Source: Verrucomicrobiaceae bacterium E54 (GTDB taxonomy: Bacteria; Verrucomicrobiota; Verrucomicrobiia; Verrucomicrobiales; Akkermansiaceae). From it: a DNA stretch of 50,075 bases. Positions 26,078 to 33,777 of this stretch are shown piece by piece (positions within the stretch are counted from its first letter, which is position 1; each line of letters begins with the position of its first letter). The stretch is taken from positions 1-50,075 of the forward strand of contig JAKZES010000040.1 of assembly GCA_022548915.1 (NCBI GenBank), read 5' to 3'. The notes beneath the pieces are model-generated. The model searched no databases. It saw only the letters and a program-made list of their open reading frames with translations, and was not told where the DNA came from. Made by a program: the position numbers and the translations under genes.

Positions 26078-26683
26078 TCAATCCAACGCCTTGATCCGGA
26101 TGTTCTTGTAATAGACCGTGCTGCCCGGGTCGTGCGCCTGCAGCGCGATCATCCCCCCGCCTTCGACCAGCTTGTCCTGCTCGCCCTCGGGCTTGAAGTC
26201 CTTCACGACCTCCTTGCCGTTGACGGTCACATTCACCACGCCGTCCTCGACGCGGATCACGTACTTCATCCACTCGTCGTCCTTGAACGGCTCCTTGTTG
26301 TCGACGATGGCATAGAGTCCCCCGGTCTTGCGCCAGTCCTTGTGGGTGTTGTTCACCTGCACCTCGTAGCCCTGCTTGATCGGCCATCCCTTTTCCTGGT
26401 AGGCCACGTGGAAAAAGACACCGCCGTTGGAATTCTCCTTGGTCATCACGTCGAGCCGCAGCTCGAAGTCCTCGAAGGTCGCCTTGCCGTCCTCTCCCAC
26501 GTAGAAGGCATGGGCCCGGGGACCCTTGGCGACGAGCATCCCGTCCTCGATCACGAACGAGTCGGGATTCTCCGAAACCTTCCAGCCGTCGAAGGTCTTG
26601 CCGTCGAAGAGGGTGACGAATCCTTCCTCGGCGGCGAGGAGCGGGCTGGCGGCGAGGGCGAGGGCGAAGAGTGTGAATTTCAT
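26078..26683 (-). CDS. Secreted DUF1080 (3-keto-disaccharide hydrolase domain) protein
   Basis: A 201-aa exported single-domain protein. The signal (LFALALAASPLLA) is followed by GFVTLFDGKTFDGWKVSE, the standard DUF1080 opening. Then come FEDFELRLDVMTKENSNGGV, QGYEVQVNNTHKDW, TGGLYAI and the closing STVYYKNIRIKALD. The family (PF06439) is a lectin-like jelly roll whose characterised members act on 3-keto-glycosides. A Tat Gfo/Idh/MocA gene lies on the other strand just upstream in the window, supplying a plausible C3 oxidation step. The frame is open to 26878, but MKFTLF at 26683 starts the signal peptide. It is divergent from the MFS gene. Confidence 0.85.
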   Translation of the reverse strand: MKFTLFALALAASPLLAAEEGFVTLFDGKTFDGWKVSENPDSFVIEDGMLVAKGPRAHAFYVGEDGKATFEDFELRLDVMTKENSNGGVFFHVAYQEKGWPIKQGYEVQVNNTHKDWRKTGGLYAIVDNKEPFKDDEWMKYVIRVEDGVVNVTVNGKEVVKDFKPEGEQDKLVEGGGMIALQAHDPGSTVYYKNIRIKALD

Positions 26684-26769
26684 CGTGGCGGACTCTACGC
26701 ACGGTTGGCCCCGGTTCTCACTCCAAAACGCCGCTTGCCGCGGCGGCCCTCCACCGCCACGACTCGGGG

Positions 26770-28074
26770 GTGTCCTCGCTGATCCGCCGCAGCGGTCCCT
26801 TCGCCCACCGCAACGCGCGGCTCTTCGTGCTGTTCCGGGTGCTCTACAACGCGCGGGCCTACTACCCGATCCTGGCAATCTTCTTCACCGACCTCGGGCT
26901 CACGCTCGACCAGTTCGTGATGCTCAACTTCATCTGGGCCGGCGCGATCTTCCTGCTCGAGGTGCCGTCCGGCGCCTTTGCCGACACCCTCGGGCGCAAG
27001 CGGCTGCTGGTCATCTCCGCAGTGATCATGGTGGTCGAGATGGGCATCCTGCTTTTCGCCCCGGCCAACGGCGGCTGGCTGCTGATCTTCCTCTGCGGCC
27101 TCAACCGCTTCCTCTCCGGTGCCTCCGAAGCGGCGGCGAGCGGTGCCGACGAGGCCATCGCCTACGATGCGCTGCCCGAGGAGGATCGGGAGTCCGGCTG
27201 GGACGATGTCATGGCCACCACCATGCGCTGGCAGGCCGCCGGCTTCCTGATCGCCATGTCGCTCGGTGGATTGCTCTACGATCCGAGCTGGCTGCAGAAG
27301 ATCAGTCCGGCGCTGGCCATCGACGAAGCCATCGCCCACCGCCTGCCGATCGCGCTGGTCTTCCTCCAGGCCATCGCCTGTCTGGTGATCACGCTGAGGC
27401 TTGAGGAGAAGGGTCACGACGAGGAGGCCGACACCACCGACCGTTGCCGCTCGGCCTTCCGCCTCACGCTGCAGACCGCCAGATATGCCTTCACCACCAG
27501 GAAAATCGCCATGGTGCTGGTCGGCGCGCTGATGATCGATGCGGTCATCCGCAACTTCGCCACGATCAACAGCGAATACTACCGCCTCATCGACCTGCCC
27601 GAGTGGTCCTTTGGCTTCATCGGCTCGGTCATCGCCATCGGCAACTGGTTCGTCCCGGGCATCGCCAAGCGGGTGAACCACCGTTTCGAGACCATGACCG
27701 TGCTCGCCATCGCCGGCGGGGTGACGATCGCCTCACTCGCCCTGCTCGCACCGGCCTGGCCCTGGATCGGACTGTTGCCCGCGATGCTCACCCTGTGCCT
27801 GCTCGGCTTCGTCGGCTTCACCGTCAGCCGCTTCCTCCACAGCGTGGCCGACTCGTCGCAGCGCGCCACGCTGCTCAGCGTCAAAGGTCTCGCCTTCAAC
27901 CTCGGCTACGGCCTGTGGTCGCTCGCCTTCTCGCTGCTTCTCGCCGGCCTGCGCGATGGCCCGGATGGGGATGCCGCCTTCCGCAGCGCCCTCTGGTGGC
28001 AGGTCGGCATCGTCGCCGCCCTCATCATCCCCTTCTTCGCCTGGGCGAAACGGCGCGGGCACCAGGATCGTTGA
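26770..28074 (+). CDS. Major facilitator superfamily transporter
   Basis: A 434-aa inner-membrane protein with about eleven to twelve hydrophobic segments. The first loop carries a recognisable MFS motif A variant (GAFADTLGRKRLLVIS) after segment two. EVPSGAFAD is typical of the drug-transporter-like and uncharacterised sugar/metabolite MFS groups. The start is GTG (SSLIRRSGPFAHRNAR). It diverges from the DUF1080 gene by 86 bases, and a Gfo/Idh/MocA plus tandem-DUF1080 pair lies 800 bases downstream, which suggests, but does not prove, transport of a related sugar. Substrate and direction cannot be read from the sequence. Confidence 0.85.
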   Translation: MSSLIRRSGPFAHRNARLFVLFRVLYNARAYYPILAIFFTDLGLTLDQFVMLNFIWAGAIFLLEVPSGAFADTLGRKRLLVISAVIMVVEMGILLFAPANGGWLLIFLCGLNRFLSGASEAAASGADEAIAYDALPEEDRESGWDDVMATTMRWQAAGFLIAMSLGGLLYDPSWLQKISPALAIDEAIAHRLPIALVFLQAIACLVITLRLEEKGHDEEADTTDRCRSAFRLTLQTARYAFTTRKIAMVLVGALMIDAVIRNFATINSEYYRLIDLPEWSFGFIGSVIAIGNWFVPGIAKRVNHRFETMTVLAIAGGVTIASLALLAPAWPWIGLLPAMLTLCLLGFVGFTVSRFLHSVADSSQRATLLSVKGLAFNLGYGLWSLAFSLLLAGLRDGPDGDAAFRSALWWQVGIVAALIIPFFAWAKRRGHQDR

Positions 28075-28131
28075 CTTCGCGCGTGGCCAACCACGAAGAG
28101 ATCAGCTCTCCCGTCAGATGGGCCTGCCCAC

Positions 28132-28174
28132 ATTTGAAAAAGACCCTTGTTTTTTCAAATTTGAGTCCTAGCTT
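28132..28174 (+). promoter_or_regulatory. Inverted repeat and promoter of the BrnT/BrnA locus
   Basis: ATTTGAAAAA (28132-28141) and TTTTTCAAAT (28151-28160) form a perfect ten-base inverted repeat with a nine-base spacer. TTGTTT at 28147-28152 and TAGCTT at 28169-28174 are separated by 16 bases, as in a sigma70-type promoter. The inverted repeat overlaps the -35, as expected if the antitoxin autorepresses. The tract is AT-rich in a high-GC background. Confidence 0.5.
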
Positions 28175-28184
28175 GTGAACAGGG

Positions 28185-28457
28185 TTCGATTTTGATCCCG
28201 ACAAGTCGAAGAGCAATCAAACGAAACACGGGATCGATTTCGAAACGGCACAGGAACTCTGGCTGGATCCGTCGCGAATCGAGTTGGAGGCCCGTTCTGA
28301 TGGTGAGCCTCGCCGGGCCATCGTGGCCAAAATCGGGCGGAAAACTTGGTTTGCGGTGTTTACGCTGCGAGGCGCAAAAATCCGCCTCATCAGTGTCCGC
28401 CGGGCCCGGAGAAAGGAAGAGGCCATTTATGAAGAAGACGACCAACAAGGTGATTAG
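28185..28457 (+). pseudogene. brnT: BrnT-family toxin, coding sequence without an in-frame start
   Basis: The frame reads FDFDPDKSKSNQTKHGIDF, then TAQELW, RRAIVAKIGRKTWFAVFTL and KIRLISVRRARRKEE. This is the complete BrnT ribonuclease fold, including the closing 'RLIS-RRARR-E' block. The upstream frame hits a TGA at 28176-28178 and no ATG, GTG or TTG lies between it and the conserved start. A GTG at 28175 is one base out of frame: dropping one G from the GGG at 28182-28184 would give VNRFDFDPDK, a normal start. The gene is either frameshifted or uses an unusual start. The stop overlaps the antitoxin start by 29 bases, as in intact brnTA pairs. Confidence 0.75.
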
Positions 28458-28716
28458 CACTGACGGCAAACGCTCGATCAGCGTGGAGGAGTTCGACCGA
28501 CTGGCGGATTCCGGATCGGATGAGATCGATCAGTTCCTCGACTGGTCCAAGGGCAAACGTGGCGGTGCACGTCGCGGTGCCGGACGCAAGCCCAAGCCTG
28601 CCGCACGCCTCGAAGTCATGATCCGCCCCGAATTGCGGGACAAGCTTCGCCGCATCGCGAAGGATCAGGGAGTCACCCAGGTAAAGCTGGTCGAGTCGGC
28701 GATCGAGCGGATGTAG
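28429..28716 (+). CDS. brnA: BrnA-type ribbon-helix-helix antitoxin
   Basis: A 95-aa protein starting MKKTTNKVIS. The first half is acidic and Ser/Asp-rich (VEEFDRLADSGSDEIDQF), fitting the toxin-binding region. A basic linker (KRGGARRGAGRKPKP) precedes the C-terminal half RLEVMIRPELRDKLRRIA and VTQVKLVESAIERM, which has the strand-helix-helix pattern of RHH DNA-binding domains. A purine-rich AGGAAGAGG lies before the ATG. It overlaps the 3' end of the toxin reading frame, the normal brnTA order. It looks intact although the toxin lacks a start. Assignment to BrnA is from position plus RHH pattern; the sequence itself is divergent. Confidence 0.7.
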   Translation: MKKTTNKVISTDGKRSISVEEFDRLADSGSDEIDQFLDWSKGKRGGARRGAGRKPKPAARLEVMIRPELRDKLRRIAKDQGVTQVKLVESAIERM

Positions 28717-28834
28717 GAGCACCCATTCTGGGCCGTGGAAACAATCCGCTCGCCTGAGGAGATCCGGTGTCGGCCAAAAGACTTGCCCTCCGTGGAAACA
28801 TGGGGTCCGCTGCGGGCGTTTCCCCAGCACGATC
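28717..28834. repeat. Repeat-like intergenic DNA
   Basis: Two CCGTGGAAACA copies (about 28733 and 28791) flank a segment that resembles dispersed Verrucomicrobiota intergenic sequence. No gene, promoter or terminator is evident. Confidence 0.35.
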
Positions 28835-29911
28835 ATGAGCAAGACCATTCGCATCCTCTGCGTCGGTGCCGGCCACATGGGCCGCTCCCACGCCCTCGCC
28901 TACCACCGCATCCCTGAATTCGAAATCGTCGGCATCTGCAGCCGCGACGATGGCTCCGGCGAAAGGGTCAACGACGAGCTTGGCGGCGGCTACACGGTGT
29001 TCCACGACTTCGAGAAGGCGCTGGCGGAAACCAAGCCCGACGCCGTTTCCATCTCGACCTACCCCGACACCCACGCGCCCTACGCCAAGGCCGCCTTCGA
29101 GGCCGGGGCCGACGTCTTTGTCGAGAAACCCCTCGCCGACACCGTGGCCGGGGCCGAGGAGATCGTCGCGATGGCCAGGGAAAAGGGCCGCAAGCTGGTG
29201 GTCGGCTACATCCTCCGCCACCACCCGTCGTGGCAGAAGTTCATCGAGATGTCGCACGACCTCGGCAAGCCGCTGGTGATGCGCATGAACCTCAACCAGC
29301 AGTCCTTCGGCGACAACTGGACCACCCACAAGAACCTGATGTCGTCGATCTCGCCCATCGTCGACTGCGCCGTGCACTACGTCGACGTGATGTGCCAGAT
29401 GACCCGCTCGAAGCCGGTCCGCGTGTCCGGACTCGGGGCCCGGCTCACGGACGAGCTGCCGGAAGGAAAGATCAACTACGGCCACCTGCAGGTCACCTTC
29501 GAGGACGGCTCGGTCGGCTGGTACGAGGCCGGCTGGGGTCCGATGATGTCGGAGATGGCCTTCTTCGTGAAGGACGTGGTCGGCCCGAAGGGCTGCGTGA
29601 CCATCGAGCCCCGCGAGGCGGCCGGTTCGGGCATGTCGTCGGACATCGATTCGCACACCAAGACCAACACCCTGCGGCGCCACTATTCCAAGCTCGATGA
29701 GAACAACCAGTTCGTGAAGGAGGACTCGTGGGTCGAGACCGGCGACGAGCCCGACCACGACGAACTCTGCAAGCGCGAGCAGGAGTATTTCCTCAAGTCC
29801 ATCCTCGAGGACCTCGACCTTTCCGACCACATGAACGACGCGCTGAACTCGATGCGCATCGTCGATGCCGCCGACCGCAGCTACCGCACCGGACAAACCA
29901 TCAACCTCTGA
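28835..29911 (+). CDS. Cytoplasmic Gfo/Idh/MocA oxidoreductase
   Basis: A 358-aa protein with no signal. The Rossmann motif ILCVGAGHMGRSHALAYHRI is at the very N-terminus, and EKPLADTVAGAEEIV carries the catalytic-lysine block. GYILRHHPSWQKF, SPIVDCAVHYVDVM and VGWYEAGWGPM belong to the substrate domain. It probably uses NAD(P) to oxidise a sugar or inositol-type hydroxyl. The tandem-DUF1080 gene starts six bases after its stop, so the two are almost certainly one transcript. Together they fit an oxidise-then-cleave route for 3-keto-glycosides. Confidence 0.9.
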   Translation: MSKTIRILCVGAGHMGRSHALAYHRIPEFEIVGICSRDDGSGERVNDELGGGYTVFHDFEKALAETKPDAVSISTYPDTHAPYAKAAFEAGADVFVEKPLADTVAGAEEIVAMAREKGRKLVVGYILRHHPSWQKFIEMSHDLGKPLVMRMNLNQQSFGDNWTTHKNLMSSISPIVDCAVHYVDVMCQMTRSKPVRVSGLGARLTDELPEGKINYGHLQVTFEDGSVGWYEAGWGPMMSEMAFFVKDVVGPKGCVTIEPREAAGSGMSSDIDSHTKTNTLRRHYSKLDENNQFVKEDSWVETGDEPDHDELCKREQEYFLKSILEDLDLSDHMNDALNSMRIVDAADRSYRTGQTINL

Positions 29912-29916
29912 ATCCC

Positions 29917-31143
29917 ATGAGGACCCTGACCTCCCTCCTGCTTCTCGCCGGCCTCGCCGTCGCCGCCGAGCCCAGCTTCCGCCCGATCTTCGATGGCAAG
30001 ACCCTCGAAGGCTGGAAGGGCGAAGGCTACATTGTTGAAGACGGTGCCATCGTCTGCACGCCGAAGGGCCGCAATTTGATGACCGAGCGGATCTACTCGA
30101 ACTACCTCCTCGATTTCGAGTTCAAGCTCCCGCCGGGCGGCAACAACGGGGTCGGCATCCACTACACGGGCGAGGGTGACCCCGCCTACAACGGCATGGA
30201 GATCCAGGTCCTCGACGACACCGCGGAGAAATACAAGGACCTCAAGGACTACCAGTTCCACGGTTCCATCTACACGATGGTGCCGGCGAAGAAGGGCCAC
30301 CTCAAGCCGGTGGGCGAATGGAACCAGCAGCGCATCACGGTGCTGGGCGACACGGTGAAGGTGGAGCTGAACGGCGTCACCATCACCGAGGGCAACCTCG
30401 CCGAGCTCGCGAAGGAACACCCGAAGCACCGCGGCGTGCGCCGACGTGCCGGTCACATCGCCCTCTGCGGCCACGGCGACCGCGTGTCCTTCCGCAACCT
30501 GCAGATCGCCGAAATGCCGCTTCCGGCGAATGAGGAGAGCGTCAGGAAGGAAGGGTTCAAGCAGCTCTTTGATGGCTTCACCCTCAATCGATGGAGAGTC
30601 GAGAAAGACGCGAAGGAGCACTGGGTTCCAGTCAACGGGGTGCTCACCTACGACGGCAAGGGCACGCACCTGTGGTCGGAGCAATCCTTCAAGGACTTCA
30701 CGCTGGTCTTCGACTGGCGGTGGGCGGCCCCGGGGCCGATGATGGACCGTCCGATCATCGGTCGCGACGGCAACGACACCGGCCAGAAGGTCCGCGTGCA
30801 GGAGCTCGACAGCGGCATCTACCTGCGCGGCAAACCGGAGTCGCAGGTGAACCTGTGGAACTGGCCGGTCGGTTCCGGCGAAGTCTGGGGATACCGGACC
30901 AACAACAACCTCCCCGCCGAGATCCGGGCCGGAGTGACCCCGAAGGTCAAGGCCGACCGTCCGGTGGGCGAGTGGAACCGGATGATGATCACAATGAAAG
31001 GCGACAAGCTGTGGGTCGCGCTCAACGGCCTCGCCGTGATCGAGGAAGCCCGCCTGCCCGGGGTGGCTCCCGAGGGCCCGATCGCGCTGCAGCACCACGG
31101 CTCGAAGATCGACTTCGCCAACATCTGGATCAAGGAGCTCTGA
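29917..31143 (+). CDS. Secreted tandem DUF1080 protein
   Basis: A 408-aa exported protein with two copies of the 3-keto-disaccharide hydrolase domain. The signal (LTSLLLLAGLAVA) precedes RPIFDGKTLEGWKGEGYIVE and the first domain up to about residue 200. The second begins FKQLFDGFTLNRWRVEKDA and ends KIDFANIWIKEL. Both halves keep the jelly-roll landmarks (NNGVGIHYTG, GMEIQVLDD in the first; VRVQELDSGIYLRG in the second) but are diverged, so one may bind and the other catalyse. It is co-directional with, and six bases from, the Gfo/Idh/MocA gene. The duplicated form contrasts with the single-domain paralogue at 26078. Confidence 0.87.
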   Translation: MRTLTSLLLLAGLAVAAEPSFRPIFDGKTLEGWKGEGYIVEDGAIVCTPKGRNLMTERIYSNYLLDFEFKLPPGGNNGVGIHYTGEGDPAYNGMEIQVLDDTAEKYKDLKDYQFHGSIYTMVPAKKGHLKPVGEWNQQRITVLGDTVKVELNGVTITEGNLAELAKEHPKHRGVRRRAGHIALCGHGDRVSFRNLQIAEMPLPANEESVRKEGFKQLFDGFTLNRWRVEKDAKEHWVPVNGVLTYDGKGTHLWSEQSFKDFTLVFDWRWAAPGPMMDRPIIGRDGNDTGQKVRVQELDSGIYLRGKPESQVNLWNWPVGSGEVWGYRTNNNLPAEIRAGVTPKVKADRPVGEWNRMMITMKGDKLWVALNGLAVIEEARLPGVAPEGPIALQHHGSKIDFANIWIKEL

Positions 31144-31282
31144 AGCGGCAGGAACGCGCGACCACGTCGCGCGGTCCTTTCCCTCCCGCGATCACGTGAT
31201 CGTCCGGAGGGATTTCCCTGCTACGGTTGGGGTTGTTCCGGTCCACCTGACGACTGGAGCACCCCCCCAATCCCCCCCAGAC

Positions 31283-31732
31283 ATGAAATCCGCATCCCCC
31301 CTGCGGACGAGGAAGCCTGCCGGCCTGACCCTGCTCGAACTGACCGTGGTCATCGCCGTGCTGCTCGCCCTCGTCACCGTCACCATGATCGGCACCCGCG
31401 CCTGGAAGCGAGGCTCCGACCGAGCCGCCTGCATCATCAGCATGCGCAACATCCAGGCCAGCGTGCGTTCCTACCAGAACCTGTATGGCTACAATCCCGG
31501 CACCATCCCGATGGCCCAGGACGGAACCCAGTCCATCGCCGACCACCTGCTGGCCAAGGGCTACATCGCCGAAAATCTCCACGAGATGATCAAGGGCCGG
31601 CGGGAATGTCCCGGCGGCGGCTCCTACCAGATCGACCGGGAAGAGGTCTTTCCGGTCCACGGCGAGCTCTACGTGACCTGTTCCCTCGCCGCCAGCCGGC
31701 GCCACGCCCTGCCGGGCGGACGCGATTGGTAG
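31283..31732 (+). CDS. Type IV pilin/pseudopilin-like protein
   Basis: A 149-aa protein with a class III signal: a basic leader ending KPAG, then LTLLELTVVIAVLLALVTVT. Cleavage after Gly14 leaves Glu at +5, the hallmark of prepilin-type N-terminal methylation. The globular part is short (RNIQASVRSYQNLYGYNPG) and includes a cysteine pair (ECPGGG, YVTCSLA). It is likely a minor pilin or type II secretion pseudopilin; no assembly genes lie nearby. The start was taken as the ATG giving the 14-residue leader. Confidence 0.88.
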   Translation: MKSASPLRTRKPAGLTLLELTVVIAVLLALVTVTMIGTRAWKRGSDRAACIISMRNIQASVRSYQNLYGYNPGTIPMAQDGTQSIADHLLAKGYIAENLHEMIKGRRECPGGGSYQIDREEVFPVHGELYVTCSLAASRRHALPGGRDW

Positions 31733-31811
31733 GCATCCGCCGGCCCGGCGGCAGCTCGCGCCGGAGCCGGCCCGGGTCAGCGGCAGGCCGAAAAGCGCCG
31801 TTCCCTCCAGC

Positions 31812-31839
31812 TTGACACCGGGCGTTGAGCATGCATTCT
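31812..31839 (+). promoter_or_regulatory. Probable promoter of the L31 gene
   Basis: Consensus TTGACA at 31812-31817 and CATTCT at 31834-31839 are 16 bases apart, about 48 bases before the rpmE start. The -35 is perfect and the -10 weak. Confidence 0.5.
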
Positions 31840-31886
31840 CCCCGCCCCCGGCGCGCTGGAAACGTGTCGGCCACCTCTCCAGACCA

Positions 31887-32162
31887 ATGAAAACGGATCT
31901 TCATCCCGATTACCATCCGGCCATCTTCGTCGACATGACGACCGGTGCCCGGTTCATCACCCGCTCGACCAAGACCTCCCCGAAAAAGGAGACGATCGAC
32001 GGCGTGGAATACAACGTGATCTCGGTCGGCGTCAGCTCCGACTCGCATCCGTTCTTCACCGGCCAGAAGCAGTTCGTCGACACCGAGGGACGCATCGACA
32101 AGTTCCAGAAGCGTTTCGGCAGCGTCCGCCGCGCCGGCAAGCCGAAGCTCAGCGGCAACTGA
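31887..32162 (+). CDS. rpmE: 50S ribosomal protein L31 type B
   Basis: A 91-aa large-subunit ribosomal protein. It opens MKTDLHPDYHPAIFVDMTTG and has the Ser/Thr-rich FITRSTKTSPKKETIDG and SSDSHPFFTGQKQFVDTEGR, with FQKRFG near the end. The zinc-binding cysteines of type A L31 are absent, so this is the zinc-independent form. It has its own promoter-like sequence and a strong terminator, so it is probably monocistronic. The longer open frame upstream is not needed. Confidence 0.96.
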   Translation: MKTDLHPDYHPAIFVDMTTGARFITRSTKTSPKKETIDGVEYNVISVGVSSDSHPFFTGQKQFVDTEGRIDKFQKRFGSVRRAGKPKLSGN

Positions 32163-32187
32163 TCGACGGAAGCATCCGCGATTTTCC

Positions 32188-32226
32188 AAACGCCCGTTCC
32201 CGCCACCGTGGGAACGGGCGTTTTTT
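32188..32226 (+). terminator. Rho-independent terminator after rpmE
   Basis: AACGCCCGTTCCC pairs with GGGAACGGGCGTT across a short loop and runs into TTTTTT at 32221-32226. It starts 26 bases after the L31 stop codon. Confidence 0.93.
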
Positions 32227-32305
32227 GTGTGATCGATCCGGCGGGCGGTTTTATCACAGAGGCCTTGAGAGGAATTCGATCTGCAATCATCATTCTCAAA
32301 TTCCG

Positions 32306-32803
32306 ATGCCCCTCATCCGCGAACGACGCTCGGTCAGCTACGCCGTGATCCTGGGGATCTGGGCCACGACCTTTCTCTACTGTCTGCTCCACGACCAGTA
32401 CCTGGTGCGCATCGCGCCGGAGCATTTCACGGTGTATCATGAGCCCCTGTGGGGCATCGCGGACCCCGCGCTTCTGGCGGCTGCGTGGGCCTTCCGCGCG
32501 TCGATCGGGCCGGGCCTGATCATGGGCATGGCGGCACTCTTCGTCGGGCGCGCCGGCCGGGGTCGGAAGGTGCCGGTCGGCACCATGCTCAGGGGCTATG
32601 CGGTCGGTCTCGGAATCACCGAGATCGCCGGCCTCGCTGCCGGGGCGTGGTCGTGGTTCACCGGGCGGACGCTTTACCCGGAGATCGTCTACCCGGAACT
32701 CACCCGGGCCCTGATCACCACCCAGTCCATCCAGTTGACCTGCTACCTGGCGGGCGTGTTGGTGGGCATCGGCTACCTGGTTTGGCTGAATCGGAGCCGG
32801 TGA
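32306..32803 (+). CDS. Small multi-pass membrane protein, unknown
   Basis: A 165-aa protein with about four hydrophobic segments: residues 12-28, 57-83, 97-116 and 140-162. Between the first two lies a soluble loop with HDQYLVRIAPEHFTVYHEP. I do not recognise the family. The ATG at 32306 gives a short basic N-terminus (MPLIRERRS), consistent with a cytoplasmic start. It follows the L31 terminator and precedes a short remnant frame. Confidence 0.6.
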   Translation: MPLIRERRSVSYAVILGIWATTFLYCLLHDQYLVRIAPEHFTVYHEPLWGIADPALLAAAWAFRASIGPGLIMGMAALFVGRAGRGRKVPVGTMLRGYAVGLGITEIAGLAAGAWSWFTGRTLYPEIVYPELTRALITTQSIQLTCYLAGVLVGIGYLVWLNRSR

Positions 32804-32897
32804 GTAACGCTCAAGGACCTCGAGGACGTCGTCGAACCCTATCTGCTTGGAGGCAAGGACGTGCCGGACCCCGGGGCGGGCGAAACGCCGGAGTAGC
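32804..32897 (+). pseudogene. Possible C-terminal scrap of a (2Fe-2S) ferredoxin-family protein
   Basis: Immediately after the preceding stop, the same frame reads TLKDLEDVVEPYLLGGKDVP and ends at a TAG. This resembles the closing segment 'tpeDv-eiVe-hL-gG--v' of thioredoxin-like [2Fe-2S] ferredoxins, but the iron-sulfur-binding part is missing. Too short for certainty. Confidence 0.3.
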
Positions 32898-32913
32898 CGG
32901 GCTCCCGGTCCGC

Positions 32914-33261
32914 TCAGGCCGTGCCCTGCTCGGCGGCGAGCTGCTGCTCGTGGCTCCAGAAGCCCCAGACGATGGCACCGAGGCCTCCGGTCAGAAGCAG
33001 CAGGTTGGCGTTCTTCACCAGAGCCAGCATGAAGGGATCGAACTGCTCCTGGTTGAAGGGCGTCACCACCTGGGTGAAGAGCAGGATGCCGATGCGCCCC
33101 GCGATCATCGCCAGGGCACCCCAGGTCATGAAGGCGGCATGGTGACCCGGCAGGCGCTGGGCTAGGCGCAGCGCCGCGAAGGCCACGAGGCCCAGGCCGA
33201 TCACTCCGAACAGGTCGAGCAGGAATCCCTGCTGGATGATGATTTCAAAGAGCAGGTTCAT
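32914..33261 (-). CDS. Small membrane protein, unknown, operon partner of the next gene
   Basis: A 115-aa protein with three hydrophobic segments: near residues 5-35 (IIIQQGFLLDLFGVIGLGLV), 45-63 and 82-101 (NANLLLLTGGLGAIVWGFW). The C-terminus is short and Gln/Glu-rich. I do not recognise the family. Its ATG overlaps the stop of the upstream membrane-protein gene by four bases (ATGA), showing translational coupling and a probable two-subunit or paired function. Confidence 0.6.
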   Translation of the reverse strand: MNLLFEIIIQQGFLLDLFGVIGLGLVAFAALRLAQRLPGHHAAFMTWGALAMIAGRIGILLFTQVVTPFNQEQFDPFMLALVKNANLLLLTGGLGAIVWGFWSHEQQLAAEQGTA

Positions 33262-33656
33262 GGCAGTGCGGGGAAGGACTTCGGTTTGCGGAGGGATTCA
33301 AACAGGCGGGCATGCAGGGCGAGACCCAGGCCGAAAAGGAACCAGCCGCCATTCATCGAAAGCAACTTCACCAGATGCCAGCCAAGCGCCGTGGCGGGAT
33401 CGGCACTGGGAACGAACATCACCAGATTGAGCGGGACCAGCACCTGGACGGTGTAGAGCGGCAGCACCACGCCGTAGCCGAAGGCCAGCAACAGGGCACC
33501 GGCCACCATCACACGCGTCGGCCAGCCGGAACGATGGCGGGCCAGCCGCCAGGCGACCAGAAGAAGAACAAGACCCATCAGGATCAGGAACACTGGCCGC
33601 ATCGCCTCACTGGGCTGAAGAGCGGCCAACAGCGCGGGGGGAACTGCAGTTGGCAC
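33258..33656 (-). CDS. Small membrane protein, unknown, first gene of a coupled pair
   Basis: A 132-aa protein with three hydrophobic segments (PVFLILMGLVLLLVAWRLA, VMVAGALLLAFGYGVVLPL, GGWFLFGLGLALHARLF). The start is GTG. It is coupled by a four-base overlap to the 115-aa gene downstream. The region before it on this strand (33657-33777) is markedly AT-rich for this genome and is the likely promoter area. Function unknown. Confidence 0.6.
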   Translation of the reverse strand: MPTAVPPALLAALQPSEAMRPVFLILMGLVLLLVAWRLARHRSGWPTRVMVAGALLLAFGYGVVLPLYTVQVLVPLNLVMFVPSADPATALGWHLVKLLSMNGGWFLFGLGLALHARLFESLRKPKSFPALP

Positions 33657-33777
33657 GATGAGACTTAATCATCGGCACAACTCATTGAACAAGAGTTATT
33701 AACAACGGATTTATCAAATACCAAGAAAGAGGTATTTCTAAGAAATCCTGATGAATTGGAACCTGTGATCGGATTCC
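33657..33777. other. AT-rich intergenic region with a short inverted repeat
   Basis: The tract lies between two minus-strand genes. AAATACC (33716-33722) and GGTATTT (33731-33737) form an inverted repeat with an eight-base spacer. Together with the high AT content this fits a terminator for the 273-aa gene and/or promoter and operator for the membrane-protein pair. I see no coding content. Confidence 0.4.
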
